Shown here: one piece after another, positions 27,423 to 34,763 of the stretch
Layout: each line of letters begins with the position of its first letter
Position numbering within the stretch: position 1 is the stretch's first letter
Assembly: GCA_002720745.1 (NCBI GenBank)
Contig: PBJO01000002.1
Span: forward strand, 111,858 to 175,857
Source: Balneola sp.
GTDB taxonomy: Bacteria; Bacteroidota; Rhodothermia; Balneolales; Balneolaceae
Direction of reading: 5' to 3'
Length of the DNA: 64,000 nucleotides
Notes under the pieces: model-generated
The model's database searches: none
What the model was told of the DNA's origin: nothing
The model's input: the letters and a program-made list of their open reading frames with translations, nothing else
Position numbers and translations under genes: made by a program

Positions 27423-28373
27423 CTAGGATTTTTTTTGACGCTGTTCCTTTTCTTTCATGACGTAATCCAAATATAAAAATTCTAATGCGGCCGATTCGTA
27501 GCTTTTCCAAGCTTGGATGAGTTCCTGAAATCTATCTTCAGTGGTTGCATCTGGGTCTTCACCATATCTCCAAATAATCCATCTTCGTAGGCCTTTTTCC
27601 TGATTCTTTTTCTTATTACTGGGAAACACTGCATCTGTACGCCCTCGCATCATAATAAGATCTTGAGCAGCCGTTGGACCTATTCCCTTAATCTTGACTA
27701 AGGTGTTATACGCAGTGATTGGGTCACAGGTAGTTAACCAATGTATATCGGTGATTCCCGCAACGATATCTTGCGCTAAACCAGTAAGGTATTGTCCTTT
27801 GCGCAGGGTCGGGCCTAAAGTGCGAATATTATGGGGATCTGCCTTCATAAGCTCGTGAGGTCGAGGCCATGCAGCTAGGGTACCTCCATCATAATCGAGG
27901 AGACTACCATATTGCTCTCGAATCCTATACATCATCTTTTTTGCAGTAGGTTTATGATTCATCTGCATTTCAACTATTCGATTTTGAATATCCTCGAATA
28001 AGGTGGCCCTAGTCATCCTTTTGAGCCCGTAGTATTCACTTAATTTTGGACCTAAAACAGTGTCATTAGCAGCGCGATCGTATAATTTGCGCAAATCCAT
28101 TTTTAAGCCTAAAATTTTAGTTAAATGCTGGTTAGCGCATTCTATTTCCTTTTGTGAAAGAGCTTTTTTACAACTAATAAAGAATTCTGGTGATTCGGGA
28201 TCTCCGTTGAATCGAATAGTAACTACGGCATCTTGCTCACCGATTGGGATTGGCCGAGTAAAACCTGTCTCAAACATATGTTCAGGTTCATGTTCAAAAT
28301 CGAAATAGGAACTGACATCCAAGCATAAATACCAATCGTGCGGGGGGATAGAATTAAGACTCCATTCACTCAT
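27423..28373 (-). CDS. AlkA/OGG-like HhH-GPD DNA glycosylase homologue, catalytic aspartate apparently missing
   Basis: 316 residues. An N-terminal AlkA-like beta domain (about 10-115) precedes the helical domain with the helix-hairpin-helix LVKIKGIGPTAAQDLIMMRG. In active AlkA relatives the hairpin is followed by a VFPADDLGL-type segment whose second aspartate activates the base; here it reads DAVFPSNKKKNQEKG, with asparagine and lysines in that place. The rest of the fold, ending LEFLYLDYVM, is complete. It may be a binding protein, use another residue, or be inactive. It lies next to the ligase-associated repair genes, 135 bases downstream of the ATP ligase, on the same strand. Confidence 0.75.
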   Translation of the reverse strand: MSEWSLNSIPPHDWYLCLDVSSYFDFEHEPEHMFETGFTRPIPIGEQDAVVTIRFNGDPESPEFFISCKKALSQKEIECANQHLTKILGLKMDLRKLYDRAANDTVLGPKLSEYYGLKRMTRATLFEDIQNRIVEMQMNHKPTAKKMMYRIREQYGSLLDYDGGTLAAWPRPHELMKADPHNIRTLGPTLRKGQYLTGLAQDIVAGITDIHWLTTCDPITAYNTLVKIKGIGPTAAQDLIMMRGRTDAVFPSNKKKNQEKGLRRWIIWRYGEDPDATTEDRFQELIQAWKSYESAALEFLYLDYVMKEKEQRQKKS

Positions 28374-28508
28374 ATTGCAAGATCATAAAATTGAGCTTAT
28401 GAACAAAATATTAGTACAGGAAAAAATAGAGCAAAAAACTAATTTAGATTAAAATATTTATATTCATCAATATTTCAAATATAATTAAATTTACAAGTTC
28501 AAAATGGT

Positions 28509-30230
28509 TCACTCTGGTTTAAGAAATGAATGACTACTTTTTTGGGGATTACGTTTTTTGGATTGATGTTCCTCGAACAGCATTTCTACATGTTCTAAGC
28601 TGTCTACATCGCTGGGTGATAAATCCCATCGTATTGCTTTAAATCGAGGAAATCTGAGAGTGTATTTTGCTTTTGTTCTTGGATTAGGCTGAATGGCCTC
28701 AAACTCGAGTTCGACCACAATTTCAGGGTGTAGTTGAGCTGTTGGACCAAATCGGTTAATAATACAACCCTTAATAGCTTTGTTTAATTGCTTCCATTCT
28801 TGGTCTGTGTATCCACCATACGCTTTTCCAATGGGGATGAATTCTTCTTCGTAACGCGCATCGTTTTTGACTGATACACCCAAAGTAAAATCAGAATAGC
28901 TACCACCTCGTTTTCCACTACCTGCTTGAGCATATAGAATAACAGTGTCAATACTACCGGAAGGTTGTTTGACTTTTAACCAATGATTTTTGCGTTCTCC
29001 GAAGGAATAGGGGGCGTTTTTTTGCTTTAACATTAGGCCCTCGTTACCATGAGCTAGGGCTTGTTCAAAAAGTTGTTCTACTTGCTTTTTTGAGCTAACA
29101 GCATGTTGGCTACTGATAGGAAATTTATAGGTTTTTGAAAGTTTTTCAATGCTAATCCGTCGTTGGGTTAAGGGTTGCTTTACCGTTGATTCTCGCTCTA
29201 AGAACAACACATCATAACCGATAAAGACTACTGGATATTTACTAAGTAAAGCCTGAGTAGGCTTTTTTACTCCCATTCGTTTTTGAAGATCTTGAAAGGG
29301 TTGAATGATACTTTCGCGGAATACACAAATTTCCCCATCTAGAACTACGGGTGGAAGATCTTTAATAGCGAAGGAATCGACAAGTTCAGGGAATTGGTTT
29401 GAAACTACATTTAAATCACGCGAAAATAACTCCACTTTAGAACCATAGGCATGGAGCTGACAGCGCATACCATCAAACTTTTCTTCGGCTATGAAAGTAT
29501 CCCAATCCTTAACTGAACGGGATTGAATTGGAGCCGCAAGCATAAATGCGATGGGGTTAAATAATTTAAATTGAGCCTGGTCCAGACTGTGAGTAGACAC
29601 TAATTCGGCTGTTTTGGCGATGCTTCCTGTAAGCATGTGGGCATAGCGTAACTGCTCGTAATCTACCTCGTAAATCTTCGCTAAGGCCTGTAGAATACTT
29701 CTACTTTCGAAGCCAATTCGTAAAGAACCTTGAGAAAGTAGTCGGACAAAATATTTGGAAGCCAAAGGTGATAAACCGCTCCAAATGCGAGTCAGTATGC
29801 GTTGTTTATCTTTGCGGGCTCGAGTCTGTGCCAATTTTTCTGCGAGTTCAGAAATATGCGCTAGATCCCAATGTCGCAGGATATTTTTTTGCCGAGTTTC
29901 GGTAAGGTTTTCAAAGAGGCGTTGAATGGTTTCGGTACTGCTTCCTGTGGCTGTACGGCATGCTTTGAATACAATATCATAGTCGATTTTACAGTAATCG
30001 GCAGCGGCCATCCCTATGGTTCGCGAACCTATGGAGGCACGTTTCCCAGAAATATTAGAGAAGGCCCCTTCTCCCATGTATTGGCAGGCTAATGCCAGCT
30101 GTGAAGGGGATAATTGTGCTAAATAGTTAGCACATAGTTCAATTTTTGCATTGCTTCCACGAGTTTCGGCTATGGATTGAACCAGCTGAGCCCACCTTTC
30201 AAAGTTATCAACTGCCTTTTGTTTGCTCAT
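28509..30230 (-). CDS. ATP-dependent DNA ligase (ligase-associated repair system)
   Basis: 573 residues. The N-terminal helical DNA-binding domain (1-200) is of the LIG1 type. The adenylation motif EEKFDGMR has the nucleophilic lysine at 251, followed by LDGEICVF (motif III), EGLMLKQKNAPY (IV) and HWLKVKQPSG (V), and the OB-fold C-terminal domain. It joins nicks using ATP, in addition to the NAD-dependent ligase at 39974. Three bases separate it from the exonuclease start, so the two form a transcription unit with coupled translation. It is one of four genes defining the Lhr-ligase-exonuclease-PdeM set. Confidence 0.95.
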   Translation of the reverse strand: MSKQKAVDNFERWAQLVQSIAETRGSNAKIELCANYLAQLSPSQLALACQYMGEGAFSNISGKRASIGSRTIGMAAADYCKIDYDIVFKACRTATGSSTETIQRLFENLTETRQKNILRHWDLAHISELAEKLAQTRARKDKQRILTRIWSGLSPLASKYFVRLLSQGSLRIGFESRSILQALAKIYEVDYEQLRYAHMLTGSIAKTAELVSTHSLDQAQFKLFNPIAFMLAAPIQSRSVKDWDTFIAEEKFDGMRCQLHAYGSKVELFSRDLNVVSNQFPELVDSFAIKDLPPVVLDGEICVFRESIIQPFQDLQKRMGVKKPTQALLSKYPVVFIGYDVLFLERESTVKQPLTQRRISIEKLSKTYKFPISSQHAVSSKKQVEQLFEQALAHGNEGLMLKQKNAPYSFGERKNHWLKVKQPSGSIDTVILYAQAGSGKRGGSYSDFTLGVSVKNDARYEEEFIPIGKAYGGYTDQEWKQLNKAIKGCIINRFGPTAQLHPEIVVELEFEAIQPNPRTKAKYTLRFPRFKAIRWDLSPSDVDSLEHVEMLFEEHQSKKRNPQKSSHSFLKPE

Positions 30231-30233
30231 AAT

Positions 30234-31247
30234 TTACCCAAGCTCCTCATGGTCAATATCTAGGTAAACTGCCTCAAGACCTCTTTGCTGTAGTTCATGC
30301 AAAACTACCTTTGGGTCTGGTGTATGGGTTATGTAGATACGCTTGGGTTGAAGATACTCGCATACCTTAATGAGCTCGAAGTAATCTAAATGGTCACTCA
30401 GTGGAATTAAGGCATGAGCCTGGGTTTGGGTTCTTCTGGCTTCATGCGATGCCCAGCCACTACAGTATGCTATCCTTTTCTTCTTTATGTGACTCGCAAA
30501 ACCCGATTCTAAGCCAGAATAAGGCGTAAATAATAGACAGCCTTCTGAACTGGCTCGGTTATAGCGCTTATACGTACCAAGGTTAATACCGTACTCTTCA
30601 TATACTGCGCAAAGTGGGTATCCTGCTCCATGGATTTGCTTAGTTTTGGGGAGCTCTCTGAGCATATGCATCATTTCTTGAGCCTTACCTAAGTTGTAGC
30701 CTAGAAAAATGGGCGTGTAACCTGCATCTAGAGATTCCTCTGCGAAGTTAAGTAGATCAGATTGTAGCTGTTCTGTGGATTTCCAACGGTAAATGGGTAA
30801 GCCAAAAGTAGCTTCTATGATTAGTTGATCGACTGGCCGGTTTTTGGGTAGTTCGAAGCCTTCGGTTGCTGGGGAAGCGGGTGTTTTGCAATCGCCCGTA
30901 TATAAAATATTTCCCACTCCAGACTCAATAAATGCCATCGCAGAGCCTAGTATATGGCCAGCAGGATATAGGGTTATATTAAATTGATCAGTGGTTAATG
31001 TTTCGTAGAAGGGTAATTCAATAATATCTTCTTTAAACCCTCTTAGCCTCATAAGGGCAGCTGTTGGTGGGGTAGTGTAAATGACTAAATTGGTATGTTC
31101 TCGTAAGGATTGTCTATTTCTTGGAATGTGATCGGCATGAGCATGAGAAACAAAGATATATTGCACGTCTGCATCGCTGTAATCCAACCCAATCGATAGC
31201 TCTGGAAGTTTGATTCCATGAAATTGTGCTTTTTTGACCTTTAACAT
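30234..31247 (-). CDS. Ligase-associated DNA exonuclease (metallo-beta-lactamase/CPSF fold)
   Basis: 337 residues. The metal site is FVSHAHADHIPRN (HxHxDH), with later ligands in YPAGHILGSAM and LYTGDCKTP, and a beta-CASP-like region including SDHLDYFELIKV and THTPDP near the end. This subfamily is annotated as a ligase-associated exonuclease and occurs beside an ATP ligase, an Lhr-like helicase and PdeM. Here it sits next to the ligase; the other two lie across two unrelated genes. It likely trims DNA ends during repair (family-based). Confidence 0.92.
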   Translation of the reverse strand: MLKVKKAQFHGIKLPELSIGLDYSDADVQYIFVSHAHADHIPRNRQSLREHTNLVIYTTPPTAALMRLRGFKEDIIELPFYETLTTDQFNITLYPAGHILGSAMAFIESGVGNILYTGDCKTPASPATEGFELPKNRPVDQLIIEATFGLPIYRWKSTEQLQSDLLNFAEESLDAGYTPIFLGYNLGKAQEMMHMLRELPKTKQIHGAGYPLCAVYEEYGINLGTYKRYNRASSEGCLLFTPYSGLESGFASHIKKKRIAYCSGWASHEARRTQTQAHALIPLSDHLDYFELIKVCEYLQPKRIYITHTPDPKVVLHELQQRGLEAVYLDIDHEELG

Positions 31248-31400
31248 GTATTAGGAGTTTTGTTCACCGAGATAAATTTATTTGTATTTACATACTAATG
31301 AGTCAATAACTCTTTTTGATTCGATTTAATGACTAGGAGTGTTATTTTAGAATGAAATTAAAACTAATTCTAATTCATATATACATAAGTTATTAAAAAA

Positions 31401-31475
31401 TATCGGTGGCGGAATGCTGATGTTAGTCTACAGCTACGATGTAGGACAGTTGTGTTAGAGTCATTGTCGGTGTGT
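31401..31475 (+). other. Weak tRNA-Leu-like relic in the gap upstream of the exonuclease
   Basis: The segment starts GGTGGCGGAAT, the invariant 5' stretch of tRNA-Leu, and contains CTACA-GCTACGA-TGTAG, a 5-bp stem with 7-base loop like an anticodon arm, then TTAGAGTC near the T-arm position. The acceptor ends do not pair well and position 33 is C. It may be a decayed tRNA or coincidence. The rest of 31248-31521 shows no gene. Confidence 0.2.
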
Positions 31476-31521
31476 CAATACTTTGACATACTATTAATTT
31501 ATGGAGCTCGGCGTTTACGTG

Positions 31522-33045
31522 CTAGTTGGATTCGATGCGTTCTTCGAGCACTTCTTCGAGGTTAAATGTTGGGCGTATATCATTATATCGCTTAATTTCT
31601 CCATCAGGATTCAGCAAGATATAAAAAGGAATACCACCTCCCCTGTATTTTTTAAATGTGACTTGTTCGAAGCCATCACCGCCGTACACCTGGATCCAAG
31701 GGTTTTGGAATCGTTCGATATCTTGGATCCATATAGTACTATCCACTTCGGTTGAAATGGCCAATATTTCGAAGTCTTCACGGTCAAATCGGGCATAAAT
31801 ACGGCGCATTTCCTCAAATTCATCTAAGCATGGCTGACACCATCCCGCCCAGAAGTCTAAGAGCACATATTTTCCTTGAAAGTCACTTAGTTCATAGGCT
31901 ATTCCATCGCGGTCGAATAATCGGAAAGGGATGGCTGGGTTTCCAGGAGAGACGGCTTTGATTGCTTTGTAAAAACTTTTTATGAAGTCGGTGTAGGCAG
32001 GATAAGGTTCGATATATGTATTCAGATACCTCTGGTAACTAGATTCAGCGATATCCAAAGCTATTTCGCCAAGCCGCTCGGCTACCAAAAACAATTGGGC
32101 ATAAGCGCGAGCTTGGTCATCCTGTATGTATTCGAGAACTTCTAGCCTGCGACGATTCAAATCCGGATAAGCTAGACGCTTTATATCGTATTCCATAAGT
32201 TCACCGTACTGTTTAATAACCGAATCGTAGAGGGCAAACGTGCGAGAATAAAAATGAGTATAGTCCCTGACGCCTGCACGTTGTGCCACTAAGTGGTCAA
32301 GCTCAAAGAGGCCATCTTTTTGGGCTTTAGTTAATAATGAATCGCGGCGCTCGTCAGCATTAGTGAGCTCTTTGAAGCGTTGCAGAAATTCAATCGCCCG
32401 TATTTCGCGGATCAAATGTTCCCCCTGAACCCGATATATCCATTGTTGGTATATTCCATTGGCTAATAGTTCTTCAGAGAGCTCAACTTTTTGCCGGCTT
32501 AGCTCGAGCATACGTTCTACTTCCCCTTGGGTAAAAAATCGTTCTTCCTGGGAGATACCTTGGTCTATAGGAGCTACTTGTTCTTGGTAGCGTATGAAGT
32601 TTTGATAGGCCGGCAATGGCTGATCATCCTCATCGGTAATGCTTAAGCCTTTCGGAAATTCGGCTCGCTGTATTTTTATGTTAGTGGGCTTGCCATGACT
32701 GGTGTCCTCCGTATGCATGGCAAGGGGGAAAAACTGATCCTGAATCCGTATATGATACCATTGGACGGAAGTGTTGTCTGATCCCGCCCTCGTTTCATCA
32801 CTGTTTATTGAGTTTGGCAACATAAAAGTGAAGCTATTGCCGCTCTGAATTCTATCTAGAACAGACTTTTTAGAGTATTTATAGTGCAGAGGGATTTCTT
32901 CGAGTTGAAGGGTTGCATCACCTAGATAATCTACTGTTAGAGTGAGTTTTGTGCTTGATGAACTTGAACATGACGATAGCAGTAATGCTACAAAAATCAG
33001 ACGTAAGGATAATATTGGTTTTAATCTGAAATATTGATTTGTCAT
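31522..33045 (-). CDS. TlpA-like thioredoxin-fold lipoprotein
   Basis: From the ATG at 33045 the protein has a lipoprotein signal (LIFVALLLSSC), which is why I reject the frame opening at 33225. The N-terminal half is a DUF4369-like beta domain (TVDYLGDATLQLEEIP), then a long helical region (about 130-360). The last 140 residues are a TlpA/AhpC thioredoxin domain with LLDFWAGWCQPCLDEFEEM, the redox WCxxC site, and a cis-proline in GGIPFYILLN. It reduces or isomerises disulphides in the cell envelope. It interrupts the repair gene set without a functional link that I can see. Confidence 0.88.
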   Translation of the reverse strand: MTNQYFRLKPILSLRLIFVALLLSSCSSSSSTKLTLTVDYLGDATLQLEEIPLHYKYSKKSVLDRIQSGNSFTFMLPNSINSDETRAGSDNTSVQWYHIRIQDQFFPLAMHTEDTSHGKPTNIKIQRAEFPKGLSITDEDDQPLPAYQNFIRYQEQVAPIDQGISQEERFFTQGEVERMLELSRQKVELSEELLANGIYQQWIYRVQGEHLIREIRAIEFLQRFKELTNADERRDSLLTKAQKDGLFELDHLVAQRAGVRDYTHFYSRTFALYDSVIKQYGELMEYDIKRLAYPDLNRRRLEVLEYIQDDQARAYAQLFLVAERLGEIALDIAESSYQRYLNTYIEPYPAYTDFIKSFYKAIKAVSPGNPAIPFRLFDRDGIAYELSDFQGKYVLLDFWAGWCQPCLDEFEEMRRIYARFDREDFEILAISTEVDSTIWIQDIERFQNPWIQVYGGDGFEQVTFKKYRGGGIPFYILLNPDGEIKRYNDIRPTFNLEEVLEERIESN

Positions 33046-33284
33046 ATGATCCATCATGGACTGTTGCATATTTACTTGTGTTGTTAAAAATACATATTTT
33101 GATTTAATGGTTTTTTTTTTTACACAAAAATCTAACAAGAAATTCAAAAGTTTGGCAACAAATTGATGAGTTTGGTGCTCTCCGGTGCATTTTCCAGTTT
33201 GAATGGTCAAAGTTTTAGTACGCAAGAACGGGATGCAGAAAAGCTAGGGGCATTGGGTTTTTGAATAAGCGGTACTTCAAACAC

Positions 33285-33995
33285 TTAAAACAGTAATTGA
33301 ATTTGTAAAACGGGCAGAGCGTTCGCTATCGGATTGGACCAACCAGTGGCTATTGAGTAGAAATGTTCTATCCATGGATAATGTAATTGTGGAAGTTGAA
33401 GTGACCAATTCCAACTCAGGTATTCTCCTTGTAGCGAGGATAATTGCTTGCTAAGCTTAGCATGGCTTGCATACAGCAGAAGGTCAAAAGCCATAAGGAA
33501 GCTTCCTTGTAAAATAATAGCTTGGCCATACCCTTTCCAACGCTCTTTGCCCAATTTGTAGCCGCGATAAACCATCCATGCTCCCCCACTTATGTATAAC
33601 ACATCAAGCCCTGCGTTCACCAGTAAAATAGTGTCAAAACGCGTCATATCATAGAGTACTTCAGAAGTTGTGACATTAGTTTTGGATAGTGTCCCTTTAT
33701 AACCAAAATAGGCTATACCTGCATTGACTGTGTTCCAGGCGGCATTCATTTGATGAAAATAGGAAGTGGATCCTTGCGTTCTGGCATATCCAAGACCCCC
33801 AGTAATCATATTTAACCCAGCCCATGATCCTAATATCAGCATTCCATTCTGCTGTAATTTGAATGACTGTTGCTGCCACCAAAGTGGATCTTGGTGTCCA
33901 TTTTGCGCCATAATCCATGTTGAAATTACCATAAAAAATAATGGCAGAAGTAGGGTGAATAATCGGTTTAGGCGTAACTGGTTACTTGGGAGCAT
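33285..33995 (-). CDS. Uncharacterised inner-membrane protein (DUF6992-like)
   Basis: 236 residues. A signal or first helix (about 12-30, ending MAQ) is followed by about four more hydrophobic segments: GMLILGSWAGLNMITGG, a NAGIAYFGYKG segment, ILLVNAGLDVLYISGGAW and GQAIILQGSFLMAFDLLLY. The QQNGMLxLGxWAxxN pattern resembles DUF6992 proteins of Bacteroidota, of unknown function. The gene sits 12 bases downstream of pdeM, so it is likely in the lhr-pdeM operon. No catalytic motif is visible. Confidence 0.62.
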   Translation of the reverse strand: MLPSNQLRLNRLFTLLLPLFFMVISTWIMAQNGHQDPLWWQQQSFKLQQNGMLILGSWAGLNMITGGLGYARTQGSTSYFHQMNAAWNTVNAGIAYFGYKGTLSKTNVTTSEVLYDMTRFDTILLVNAGLDVLYISGGAWMVYRGYKLGKERWKGYGQAIILQGSFLMAFDLLLYASHAKLSKQLSSLQGEYLSWNWSLQLPQLHYPWIEHFYSIATGWSNPIANALPVLQIQLLF

Positions 33996-34007
33996 GATAG
34001 ATTGTGA

Positions 34008-34763
34008 TTAAGTGGATTTGCGAAGTGGTATAAGCTCATTCTCAGCAATTGCAATGATATGAGCGTTTTTACTAGTAATTAAGTGTAGGCCAGTGAATGT
34101 TCCAAAAGCAGGTATCACTAGTTGGTTTTCTTGCTGAACAAAACAAGGTAGAACAATCCGTTGTCTACCTTTTCCTTGGATTTTTATTCCAGGATGTAGG
34201 TGCCCACTAATCCAGCCTTTAATCGGGACTGTATTCGGTTGAGCGGTATCTTTGGCCGTTTTTTCCTGTTCAGAGATCATAGAACCATTGGATGATTGAC
34301 TCCCCGTGAGCCCAGCAAAGGTGTCATCTTTATCGTGAAGGAAACGAATGTGCTTACTATCAAGGAAGGGGAACACTTGAAGGCCTAGATCTTCGTATTT
34401 TTGTTCTGTATAGAGTTCGTGATTACCAAAAATTAAAGTCATTCTGAGGGTAGAATACTGTCGGCGCCATCGCTTAAAATCGTCCCATTCGCTGTTGGTT
34501 TCGCTATGAAATAAGTCGCCCAGAAAAAGAACTCTTTCAGGGTCAAATTGGAGAATTACCTGGCTTAATCGTGATAAATTATCCTGGTTAACTTCGGTTG
34601 GTATGGGGATTCCATAGCGCCTGAAGTGTCCAGCTTTACCGAGGTGAACATCGCTGATTACGAGTATTTTTTCTGCCGGATAGTACAATACCCGCTGAGC
34701 TGAAAGTAATAGCTCTTCCTCTTGGAAATGGATGGGCATAATTTTTTTGTCGATTTCAGACAT
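34008..34763 (-). CDS. pdeM: Ligase-associated endonuclease PdeM (metallophosphoesterase)
   Basis: 251 residues with calcineurin-like metal motifs: ISDVHLGKAGHFRRYG (DxH), VLFLGDLFHSETNS (GDxxH), LIFGNHELY (GNHE) and WISGHLHPGI (GHxH). The VHLGKAxHFR combination is specific to the PdeM branch found with Lhr, an ATP ligase and the MBL exonuclease. Its start overlaps the end of lhr by 8 bases, so the two are translationally coupled. Probably a metal-dependent DNA phosphodiesterase for damaged ends. Confidence 0.92.
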   Translation of the reverse strand: MSEIDKKIMPIHFQEEELLLSAQRVLYYPAEKILVISDVHLGKAGHFRRYGIPIPTEVNQDNLSRLSQVILQFDPERVLFLGDLFHSETNSEWDDFKRWRRQYSTLRMTLIFGNHELYTEQKYEDLGLQVFPFLDSKHIRFLHDKDDTFAGLTGSQSSNGSMISEQEKTAKDTAQPNTVPIKGWISGHLHPGIKIQGKGRQRIVLPCFVQQENQLVIPAFGTFTGLHLITSKNAHIIAIAENELIPLRKST

